A stretch of 64,000 bases of DNA from Propionibacterium australiense (GTDB lineage Bacteria; Actinomycetota; Actinomycetes; Propionibacteriales; Propionibacteriaceae): NCBI RefSeq assembly GCF_003666605.1, contig NZ_RCIV01000003.1:62001-126000 (forward strand), read 5' to 3'. Shown piece by piece: positions 55,789 through 64,000 of the stretch. Every line of letters begins with the position of its first letter. Within the stretch, counting starts at the first letter, position 1. The translations under genes and the position numbers were made by a program. Below the pieces are notes generated by a model, which worked only from the letters and a program-made list of their open reading frames with translations, was not told the DNA's origin and searched no databases.

Positions 55789-56781
55789 CTAGGAGAGCCC
55801 GCGTTGCAACCGCGTTGCACGCATGGTGCGGGCCACGTCGACGCGCCACAGCGCTTCCACCAGTTCCATCGCGGCGCCCAGCCCGCCGGGGCGTTCGATG
55901 AGCCGTTCACCGTCCACGCTGATCGCGCCGTGCCCGTCCGGGATCTCGGCCACCTCGCCCAGCCGCAGGTACTCGGGCGCCGAGACGGCAAGCTCCTCGA
56001 CCACCCCGGGCGCCAGGGCCGCCCGCACCCGGGTGCCCTCCCCGACCCGGACCCGGGCGGCGACCGGTTCGTGGCGGGGCGCGTCGGCCCGCGCCGCGAC
56101 GATCGAACTGAGCCCGATGACGGCCGGATCGGTGAACACGGCGGTCACCTCCTCGACGTGTTCGGCGCGCCAGGAGGCCCGAACCCCGGTGAACAGCGAA
56201 CGAGTCACGGCGACGTCCACGAGCGCCGCCTCGGTACGGCCGTCGTGGCGGACGAGAAGGGCGTGCTCCCGCACGCAGGCATCCTCGCGGCTCACCTGCC
56301 CGGTGGCGACGTAGCCGGTTGCCAGGCCGGCGACGGTGGCCTCCGCCCAGCCGGGGAAGGCATTGTTGGTACCCGTCGACAGCGGGGTGAGGGGGATGCC
56401 GCCGATCCTTCCGACGGCCAGCCGCTGGGTGCCGTCCCCGCCGAGCACGCAGACGGCCCCGACCGCTGCCTCGCGCATGAGTTCCAGGGCGCGGCAGGTG
56501 TCGACTGCCCGGCCAACGACCGGCATGTCGAGCCAGCGAACCGGTGGCAGCGACGCGCCGGTCTCCAGCTCGACGGCCCTCCTGGCCCTGGCCATCGGAC
56601 CGGCCACCGTGTCGTCCAGTGGCATGGCGAGCACCTCGTCGACCCCTGCGGCGCCGAGGCCGGCCATCAGACGGACGGCCATCGCGCCCTTCTCCGAGTT
56701 GTCGACGACGGTGGCTGCGCTGACCAGCCTCCGCACATCATGACCCGAGGCGCTGTTGACGATGACTCCGACACTCACCAT
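55789..56781 (-). CDS. acoX: AcoX-like ATP-NAD kinase family protein
   Basis: A 330-aa protein of the NAD-kinase/diacylglycerol-kinase fold with VLGGDGTQRLA (GGDGT at 114-118) and TGTNNAFPGW. AcoX accompanies acetoin dehydrogenase genes in many bacteria; its exact role is unsettled. ATG 56781 has GGAGGT seven bases upstream. Position between the regulator and acoA supports the assignment. It could phosphorylate NAD or another cofactor, which is inference. Confidence 0.85.
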   Translation of the reverse strand: MVSVGVIVNSASGHDVRRLVSAATVVDNSEKGAMAVRLMAGLGAAGVDEVLAMPLDDTVAGPMARARRAVELETGASLPPVRWLDMPVVGRAVDTCRALELMREAAVGAVCVLGGDGTQRLAVGRIGGIPLTPLSTGTNNAFPGWAEATVAGLATGYVATGQVSREDACVREHALLVRHDGRTEAALVDVAVTRSLFTGVRASWRAEHVEEVTAVFTDPAVIGLSSIVAARADAPRHEPVAARVRVGEGTRVRAALAPGVVEELAVSAPEYLRLGEVAEIPDGHGAISVDGERLIERPGGLGAAMELVEALWRVDVARTMRATRLQRGLS

Positions 56782-56895
56782 GGTGTGACCTCCCTGCCGG
56801 CTGGTCACCCAGTGTGGCGAACCGGGCGTTGCAAGCCCGTTGCACGGTGCTGCGCCCGGCCCGGAGGATGCCCCGTCCGGTTCCCCGGGGACGGC

Positions 56896-58254
56896 TCAGC
56901 CGACCGCCCGGCACAGACCGCTCAGGTGAGCGACCGCGACCGCTCGTTCGGCCGAGCCGGAAGGGCACTGCTCGGCGTAGCGGGCCCAGGCATGATGGTC
57001 GGTCTCACCGGGCTCGCCGAGACAGTACTCGCGCAGCGCGGCACCGCCGACGGCCAGGGCACCCGCGCGGACCGACTCGTGCAGTTCCAGGCGCAGCAGC
57101 TCGATCGTCAGTGCGTCGGAGCGGGGCAGCAGCCAGCCGGTGTAGGCGCGGACGGCGCCGCCGACGTCGCCGCCGTGCAGCAACGCCTCGACGTCACCGG
57201 CGTCACTGCTGACCGGAACGGTGAAGCGGTACGGGTCACCGGCGAGGGCCGTGCCGAGCAGCCTCCGGGCACGGTGCACCTCGGCGCGAACGGTGCCCGG
57301 GTTGCCCCGGTCGCCGTAGAGCGCCTCCGCCAGGGCGTCCGCGCTCATCCCGTCGGGGGCGCGGGCGATGAGGGCGAGCAGGTCGGCACGGCGCTGGGTG
57401 AGCCCGGTGACGCGACCGGCCATGCTCAGCTCCGGCTGCCCCGGACCCAGCAGACGCAGCCGGACCGGTGCGGCCTCGGTGGATGAGCCGGAACCGGTGG
57501 TGATGACGGTGTACCCCTGGTAGTGCTCGTGCTCCCCCGCCGGCTGCTGGTCGCGGCGTCCCCAGACCAGGCGCCCGGATGGTGACAGGACCGCGGCGAC
57601 CCGCCTGGCCGCTCCCGGCCGGGCGAACAGATCGGCGAGGAGCCGCGCATCGGCGGTCCTGCGCTCGGCAGTGATCCGGCTCTCGATGAGCTTCCCGACA
57701 GCGCCGACCAGGGCGGCCGCATCGGGGCCGAACTCGCGTACCGGCCCGGACAGATCGATGACGCCCAGCAGCTCGCCGCTGTCGGGATCGGTGATCGGCG
57801 CGGCCACGCAGGTCCACTCGTGATGGGTTCTCACGAAGTGCTCGGCACCGTCGATGCGCACCGGGCAGCGCTGGCTGATCGCCGTACCGATGGCATTGGT
57901 CCCGACACTGTTCTCGGTCCACAGGGCCCCGGGTGCCATGCCGATCCTGTCACCACGACGCCGGGCCGCGGTGCCGCCGCGCATGAGCACGATCTCGCCG
58001 TCGGCGGCGGCGATGACCAGCAGACGCCCGCTGCCGGCCCGGGCGGCCTCGGCCAGCGGTGCGACCACGTCCATGTGCCGGGCCAGCAGCAACGACTCGA
58101 AACGGGACCCGGCCTCGTGATCGTCGTGCCGCACCACCGGGACGGCCTGGCCGGGATCGACCCCGGCACGGAACGCCCGGCGCCACGAGCCGGCGACGAG
58201 CGGCCGCAACCGCACCACCCCGTCACGACCGGCTCGCTGGCGAGCCAGTGCCAT
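56896..58254 (-). CDS. GAF-domain transcriptional regulator of the acetoin cluster (AcoR-like)
   Basis: Residues near the N-terminus match the AcoR opening (VRLRPLVAGSWRRAFRAGVD), followed by a GAF domain with ALWTENSVGTNAIGTAISQR and HHEWTCVAAPITDPDSGELLG. The C-terminal half has a winged-helix-like segment (LTQRRADLLALIARAPDGMS and GTVRAEVHRARRLLG), not the sigma54 AAA+ domain of classical AcoR. It probably senses acetoin and activates acoXAB, by position. The start is uncertain: ATG 58254, or GTG 58287. It is 114 bp upstream of acoX on the same strand. Confidence 0.8.
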   Translation of the reverse strand: MALARQRAGRDGVVRLRPLVAGSWRRAFRAGVDPGQAVPVVRHDDHEAGSRFESLLLARHMDVVAPLAEAARAGSGRLLVIAAADGEIVLMRGGTAARRRGDRIGMAPGALWTENSVGTNAIGTAISQRCPVRIDGAEHFVRTHHEWTCVAAPITDPDSGELLGVIDLSGPVREFGPDAAALVGAVGKLIESRITAERRTADARLLADLFARPGAARRVAAVLSPSGRLVWGRRDQQPAGEHEHYQGYTVITTGSGSSTEAAPVRLRLLGPGQPELSMAGRVTGLTQRRADLLALIARAPDGMSADALAEALYGDRGNPGTVRAEVHRARRLLGTALAGDPYRFTVPVSSDAGDVEALLHGGDVGGAVRAYTGWLLPRSDALTIELLRLELHESVRAGALAVGGAALREYCLGEPGETDHHAWARYAEQCPSGSAERAVAVAHLSGLCRAVG

Positions 58255-58376
58255 GACATCCCCTGTTTCCGTGTCCACAGCACTCACCCCGTTGTGGGAT
58301 CGGTGGGAGATGGCTTCACGGTAACGCCGCGCCGTGGCGGCACGCAACAGGGCCGGGCCGACCGGAGTCGGGACGG

Positions 58377-59498
58377 TCAGTCCCCGAAACCGGTGTTGAC
58401 CTCCTTGGCGGCCTTGATCCACGGATGATCGGTGGGCACGTAGCGGATCTTCCCGGCGACCTTCTCAAGCGGGACGGGAACGGCCTTCTCGCCCCTGGAG
58501 GCGACCATGATGCCGAACTGGCCCTGGCTGACCAGGTCGGCGCCGGCGGTGCCGAGCAGGGTGGCCAGCTGACGATCCCGGCTGCACGGGATGCCGCCGC
58601 GCTGGACGTAGCCGAGGATGGACACCCGCGACTCCAGGCCGGTGGCGGCCTCGAGCTGTTCGGCGAGGGTGAAGATGTGGGCACGGTGCGAGGCCTCGAC
58701 GTCCTTGCGGTGCTTCTTGGCCGCCTCGCGGCTCTCCGGGGAACCGGCCTCGCGCACCAGCGCGTCGGCGGCGGCGAGTTCGGCGGCGTCGGCAACCGAA
58801 CGGGCTCCCTCGGCGACGGCCACGACGGAGAAGTTGCTGCCCTGGGCCCGGCGCCGCCTGATGGTCTCGGCGATCGACTCGACCTGGTAGGGCACCTCGG
58901 GCAGCAGGATGATGTCGGCGCCGCCGGCGATGCCGGCGCCGAGCGCGAGCCAGCCGGCGCGGTGGCCCATGATCTCGGTGAGGATGATGCGGTGGTGGCT
59001 GTGGGCCGTCGAGTGCAGCCGGTCGATGGCGTCCGTGGCGATCTCGAGAGCGGTCGCGAAACCGAAGGTCTCGTCGGTGCCGACCAGATCGTTGTCGATC
59101 GTCTTGGGCAGGGTGATGATGTTCATCCCGGCGTCGGACAGGCGCTTGGCGTTCTTGGCGGTGCCGCCACCGCCGAGGCAGACGAGCGCGTCCAGCTTGT
59201 CCTTCTCGTAGTTCTTCTTGATCGTCTCGATCATGTTGCGCGGCGCGCCGTCGACCATCATCTTGTGCACCTTGTCGCGGCTGGTGCCCAGGATCGTGCC
59301 GCCGACGGTGAGGATGCCGGACAGCGCGGCGGAGTCGAGTTCGACGAAGCGGTTCTCGGCCAGGCCGCGCATGCCGTCCCGGAATCCGATCAGTTTCATG
59401 CCGTACGTACCGATGGCCGCCTTGCCGAAACCCCGGATGGCGGCGTTCAGGCCCGGGCTGTCGCCACCGGCGGTGAGGATGCCAACACGCATCGTCAT
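58377..59498 (-). CDS. 6-phosphofructokinase
   Basis: Phosphorylates fructose-6-phosphate in glycolysis. The 373-aa protein has [32 protein letters not shown] (131-137 for PKTIDND) and [12 protein letters not shown]. Where E. coli PfkA has GGDGS, this protein has GGGGT (109-113): the Mg-binding Asp103 equivalent is Gly, while position 104 is Gly as in ATP-using enzymes and position 124 is Lys as in group III and PPi-using enzymes. Phosphoryl donor (ATP or PPi) is therefore open. ATG 59498 has AAGGAG upstream. Confidence 0.9.
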   Translation of the reverse strand: MTMRVGILTAGGDSPGLNAAIRGFGKAAIGTYGMKLIGFRDGMRGLAENRFVELDSAALSGILTVGGTILGTSRDKVHKMMVDGAPRNMIETIKKNYEKDKLDALVCLGGGGTAKNAKRLSDAGMNIITLPKTIDNDLVGTDETFGFATALEIATDAIDRLHSTAHSHHRIILTEIMGHRAGWLALGAGIAGGADIILLPEVPYQVESIAETIRRRRAQGSNFSVVAVAEGARSVADAAELAAADALVREAGSPESREAAKKHRKDVEASHRAHIFTLAEQLEAATGLESRVSILGYVQRGGIPCSRDRQLATLLGTAGADLVSQGQFGIMVASRGEKAVPVPLEKVAGKIRYVPTDHPWIKAAKEVNTGFGD

Positions 59499-59530
59499 GA
59501 TCGTCTCCTTCGTTGTGCGGGCGGTCCGCC

Positions 59531-60982
59531 TCAGCGGACCAGAGTGGGCAGTGACTCGATGGTGCTCACGATGAGCTGCTTGAGGGCGTCCACGTCGTTC
59601 GGCAGTCCGACGACACGGCGCGGGCCGTCCTCGATGTGGGCGAACCGCTCGGGCGTGGGCGGCAGCTCACCGGTGGCCTCCTTGATCGTCTCGGCGAACT
59701 TCACCGGCAGGGCGGTCTCGAGGACGACGATGGGCTCGTCCGCCACGTACTGCTCGGCGACCTTGACGGCGTCGGCGGTGTGCGGGTCGATGAGGACGCC
59801 GTGCTCTCGCCAGAGCCGGCCGATGGTGGCGACCCGGTCGGCGTGCGTCGACGATCCGGAGACGAAGCCGTAGCTGGTCCGCACGGCCTCGAACTCGGGT
59901 CTCCCGGAGATGTCGAAGGAACCACCCGCGGCGATGGCGCCGAAGAGTTCCCGGACCCTGGCGCCGTCACGGCCGTAGAGGTCGGCGATGAAACGCTCGA
60001 AATTGGAGGCCTTGGAGATGTCCATGCTCGGCGAGCTGGTGGCCCAGGTCTGCTCGGAGCTGCGCGGGCGGTAGACGCCGGTGCGGAAGAACTCGTCGAG
60101 CACGTCGTTCTCGTTGGTCGCCAGGATCAGGCGGCGGATCGGCAGGCCCATGGAGCGGGCGATGTGGCCGGCGCAGATGTCGCCGAAGTTGCCGGTGGGC
60201 ACGGCGAAACTGATCTGCTCGCCCGGGCCGTCGGTGACCCGCAGCCAGCAGCAGAAGTAGTAGACGACCTGGGCAACCAGGCGCGCCCAGTTGATCGAGT
60301 TGACGGCGCCCACGTGGCAGGCGGCCTTGAACCCGGCGTCGGTGTGAACGGCCTTGACAAGGTCCTGGCAGTCGTCGAAGACGCCCTCGACGGCGACGTT
60401 GACGATGTTGGGGTCGGGCAGCGAGAACATCTGGGCCTGCTGGAACGGCGTCATCCGGCCGGCCGGTGTCAGCATGACGACCGCGATGCCGTCGCGGCCG
60501 CGCAGCGCGTACTCGGCGGAACTGCCGGTGTCGCCGCTGGTGGCGCCGACGACCGTCAGCCAGGAGCCGCGGCGGGCCAGCTCGTACTCCATGAACTCGC
60601 CGAGCAACTGCATGGCCATGTCCTTGAAGGCCGCAGTCGGGCCGTTGGACAGGTGGCCGAGCCACAGCGGCCCGGAGCCGATCCTGCTGACCGGGACGAT
60701 CTGCGGATCGGAGAACTTCTCGTCGGTGTAGGCCGCCGCGGTCAGGCGCTCGAGGTCCTCGACGGGGATGTCGTCCATGAACAGGCCGACCACGCGGGCG
60801 GCCAGGGCGGCGTAGCCCTCCGTGGCGAGGAGTTCGCGCCACTGCTCGAGGGTCTGGGCGTCCACCTGGGGATACTGCTCGGGCAGGTAGAGCCCGCCGT
60901 CAGCGGCGAGACCTTCGAGCAGGATGTCGCAGAACGGCTTGGCGTCGTCGGTGTTCAGGGCACGAGTCGAGAGATAGCGCAC
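59531..60982 (-). CDS. thrC: threonine synthase
   Basis: PLP enzyme converting O-phosphohomoserine to threonine. The 483-aa long-type protein begins [20 protein letters not shown], has the PLP lysine in [11 protein letters not shown] (Lys120), the phosphate-binding [17 protein letters not shown], and [15 protein letters not shown]. It starts with GTG 60982. The homoserine genes thrA/thrB are not near; it precedes pfk by 32 bp. Confidence 0.95.
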   Translation of the reverse strand: MRYLSTRALNTDDAKPFCDILLEGLAADGGLYLPEQYPQVDAQTLEQWRELLATEGYAALAARVVGLFMDDIPVEDLERLTAAAYTDEKFSDPQIVPVSRIGSGPLWLGHLSNGPTAAFKDMAMQLLGEFMEYELARRGSWLTVVGATSGDTGSSAEYALRGRDGIAVVMLTPAGRMTPFQQAQMFSLPDPNIVNVAVEGVFDDCQDLVKAVHTDAGFKAACHVGAVNSINWARLVAQVVYYFCCWLRVTDGPGEQISFAVPTGNFGDICAGHIARSMGLPIRRLILATNENDVLDEFFRTGVYRPRSSEQTWATSSPSMDISKASNFERFIADLYGRDGARVRELFGAIAAGGSFDISGRPEFEAVRTSYGFVSGSSTHADRVATIGRLWREHGVLIDPHTADAVKVAEQYVADEPIVVLETALPVKFAETIKEATGELPPTPERFAHIEDGPRRVVGLPNDVDALKQLIVSTIESLPTLVR

Positions 60983-61112
60983 GATTGCAGGCTACCGGTC
61001 GCCGCTGCGCCTCACGTACCGGCCCACCAGGATCCGTGGCGCGTTGGCCCCCGGCGGCCCTGGGCGGTGGCACACTACGAGCTGTCCCGGCCACGACCAG
61101 AAAGGCCATGTC

Positions 61113-61424
61113 ATGCCGTCGTTCCGCGTCGAGCTGCCCGTGCACGGCACACGGCCCGGCCACCACCCGTCCGAGGTCCTCGACCTGGCCCGGCGGGCCC
61201 TCCCGGGGCAGGCGCACTGCGACGACGTGCACCTTGCGATGCCGCGCGGGACGCCCGTGGTGACGGTGCGTTTCTCGATCGCCCCGGGCGGCCGGGACGA
61301 CGAGGACGCCCGGGCACGGGCGTGCGCCGAGGCGATCAGGGAGCTGCTCGGCACGGTCGCCGAGGTCTCGGCACCGCGCATGTGCAGACGACGTGGCGGC
61401 AACTGGCTGGTTCTGGAGGGCTGA
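61113..61424 (+). CDS. hypothetical protein (103 aa)
   Basis: No family recognised. MPSFRVELPVHGTRPGHHPS at the start, then HLAMPRGTPVVTVRFSIAP and a helix with ARACAEAIRELLG. The pattern of two beta strands, helix, strand, helix could be a small ferredoxin-like fold. ATG 61113 has AAAGG eight bases upstream. It is alone on the plus strand between thrC and clpX. The ATG context and codon use support a real gene, though the opposite frame is also open. Confidence 0.6.
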   Translation: MPSFRVELPVHGTRPGHHPSEVLDLARRALPGQAHCDDVHLAMPRGTPVVTVRFSIAPGGRDDEDARARACAEAIRELLGTVAEVSAPRMCRRRGGNWLVLEG

Positions 61425-61457
61425 GGGCGGGCACCGGGCGCCGCCGACGGATCGGCC

Positions 61458-62732
<1,275 letters not shown>

Positions 62733-62883
62733 GGCCACCTCCTTGATGCACGCTGGTCCGGCGCACGTGGCGCCGGAACGGGCCTGGCCCCACTGCAGTC
62801 CATTCAAGCATGCCCGCCTGTCGGGCACACCATCTGTTCAGACACGCCGCACCCGTTGCGGCGGACATGACCACAAAGACTAG

Positions 62884-62929
62884 CCCCGTCCGCGCAGCGT
62901 CCGCACCGAGGACTGCTCCGCGGACGGGG
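62884..62929 (-). terminator. hairpin between clpP2 and clpX
   Basis: CCCCGTCCGCG (62884-62894) and CGCGGACGGGG (62919-62929) form a perfect 11-bp stem with a 24-nt loop, 33 bp after the clpP2 stop. Weak T-content follows (CTAGTCTTTG on the minus strand). Confidence 0.6.
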
Positions 62930-62962
62930 ACCGCCATGGCCGGCTCCCCGCAGCCTGGCGGA

Positions 62963-63625
62963 TCAGTCCTTCAGGGAGGTGAGGATGTCGTCGACGATGC
63001 CGTACTCGACGGCCTCCTCGGCGGTCAGGAACTTGTCGCGCTCGACGTCGGCGCTGATCTTCTCCTTGGACTGCCCGGTGGCCTCGGCGAGCATGGACTC
63101 CATGAGATCGCGGATGCGCAGGATCTCGTTGGCCTGGATCTCCAGGTCGCTGGACTGGCCGTAGCTGCCCTCACCGCCCATGGAGGGCTGGTGGATCAGG
63201 ATGCGGCTGTTCGGCAGGGCCAGACGCTGGCCCTTGGTGCCGGCCGCCAGCAGCACGGCAGCGGCCGAGGCGGCCTGGCCGAGGCAGATGGTCTGCACGG
63301 CGGGCTTGATGTAGCGCATCGTGTCGTAGATGGCGGTCAGCGCGGTGAACGAACCGCCCGGCGAGTTGATGTAGATCGAGATCGAACGATCGGCGTCCAT
63401 CGACTGCAGGCACAGCAGCTGCGCCATGACCGCATTGGCGATGTCGTCGGTGATCGGCGTGCCGAGGAAGATGATCCGGTCCTCGAACAGCTTGGTGTAG
63501 GGATCGACGCGCCGGACGCCGTAGCTGGTGCGCTCCTCCCACTGGGGGATGTAGTACTCGGCCACGGGCGATGCGGCCAGGCCGCCGGGGGCCGGGGGCA
63601 GCACCGGGCTGAAGTCGTCAGTCAT
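62963..63625 (-). CDS. clpP2: ATP-dependent Clp protease proteolytic subunit ClpP2
   Basis: A 220-aa serine protease subunit with catalytic Ser120 (LGQAASAAAVLL) and His145 (ILIHQPSMGG) and the later Asp in ERDKFLTAEEA. In actinobacteria ClpP1 and ClpP2 form a mixed tetradecamer; the longer N-terminus marks this as the ClpP2-type copy. ATG 63625 has GAGGA six bases upstream, overlapping the clpP1 stop. Confidence 0.95.
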   Translation of the reverse strand: MTDDFSPVLPPAPGGLAASPVAEYYIPQWEERTSYGVRRVDPYTKLFEDRIIFLGTPITDDIANAVMAQLLCLQSMDADRSISIYINSPGGSFTALTAIYDTMRYIKPAVQTICLGQAASAAAVLLAAGTKGQRLALPNSRILIHQPSMGGEGSYGQSSDLEIQANEILRIRDLMESMLAEATGQSKEKISADVERDKFLTAEEAVEYGIVDDILTSLKD

Positions 63626-63633
63626 GGAAGTCC

Positions 63634-64000
63634 TCACTGGTTCGGCGCGTCGTTCATGGAGATCTTCGACGCGCGATCGTAGACGTGATCGATGAAGCCG
63701 TACTCAAGGGCCTCACTGGCCGTGAACCAGCGGTCGCGGTCGGAGTCCTTCGTGATCTGCTCAACGGTCTGGCCGGTGTGCTTGGCGATGAGTTCGGCCA
63801 TCTCGCGCTTGAGGTGGATGCTCTGCTCGGCCTGGATCTTGATGTCGGAGGCGGTGCCGCCGATGCCGCCCGAGGGCTGGTGCATGAGAATGCGGGCATG
63901 GGGCAGCGCGTAACGCTTGCCCGGGGTGCCCCCGGACAGCAGGAACTGGCCCATCGAGGCGGCCAGGCCGATGGCGACGGTGGCCACGTCATTGCTGATC
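63634..64000 (-). CDS. clpP1: ATP-dependent Clp protease proteolytic subunit ClpP1, partial at window edge
   Basis: The C-terminal ~121 residues of a second ClpP: the catalytic Ser lies in IGLAASMGQFLL, His in ILMHQPSGG, and Asp in DSDRDRWFTASEAL. The N-terminus continues beyond the right edge. It is the first gene of the clpP1-clpP2-clpX order and is coupled to clpP2 by 8 bp spacing. Confidence 0.94.
   Translation of the reverse strand, partial: ISNDVATVAIGLAASMGQFLLSGGTPGKRYALPHARILMHQPSGGIGGTASDIKIQAEQSIHLKREMAELIAKHTGQTVEQITKDSDRDRWFTASEALEYGFIDHVYDRASKISMNDAPNQ

Overview
The window is a high-GC actinobacterial chromosome segment, most likely from a member of the Propionibacteriaceae or a close relative. 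This rests on the overall base composition, on actinobacterial family proteins (DUF3097, DUF4192, the TIGR03960/TIGR03936 radical-SAM pair, tandem clpP1-clpP2-clpX), on frequent GTG/TTG starts, and on several genes whose -10 box sits right before the start codon (probable leaderless mRNAs). The genus is inference.

Layout. 1-19.6 kb is a dense housekeeping stretch, mostly on the minus strand: rsmE (edge), dnaJ, hrcA with an upstream CIRCE operator, an inositol-monophosphatase-family gene, DUF3097, hemW, lepA; then rpsT (plus), holA, comEC, comEA, a malic enzyme, pyrC, leuS (behind a small leader ORF and a terminator that look like an attenuator) and a DUF4192 gene. A plus-strand membrane protein and tRNA-Ala(GGC) close this part.

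20.7-28.9 kb is accessory and partly decaying. It holds a lone AAA/ABC-like ATPase, small hypothetical genes, an apparently truncated SUKH (SMI1/KNR4) gene and a broken second copy, a shattered gene, a two-gene toxin/HTH pair whose first gene is frameshifted, a DUF817 pseudogene, and an intact module of a P-loop GTPase, a translationally coupled 114-aa partner and a divergent single-pass acidic/proline-rich membrane protein. The right border cuts off a histidine-phosphatase gene, of which only the first 35 codons remain.

28.9-47.3 kb returns to conserved order on the minus strand: rsfS, nadD, proA, proB, obgE, rpmA, rplU, rne, and the TIGR03936 and TIGR03960 genes. It is interrupted by a plus-strand sulfate-assimilation block (leader peptide, cysH, cysD, cysN) and by a terC-family gene, and is followed by a CPBP protease.

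47.4-64 kb has folC, a DsbA-like membrane-anchored thioredoxin, valS, a HAD hydrolase, an acetoin-dehydrogenase cluster (regulator, acoX, acoA, acoB and a free-standing lipoyl domain), a 6-phosphofructokinase with an unusual motif, thrC, a small hypothetical gene, clpX, clpP2 and clpP1 (runs off the right edge).

How genes work together: HrcA is expected to repress its own operon through CIRCE; comEA/comEC form the DNA-uptake channel; cysD/cysN make APS and cysH reduces it; proB/proA start proline synthesis; acoA/acoB/lipoyl domain cleave acetoin under a GAF-type activator; ClpX feeds substrates to ClpP1P2. No CRISPR array, rRNA gene, integrase or intact insertion sequence was seen.
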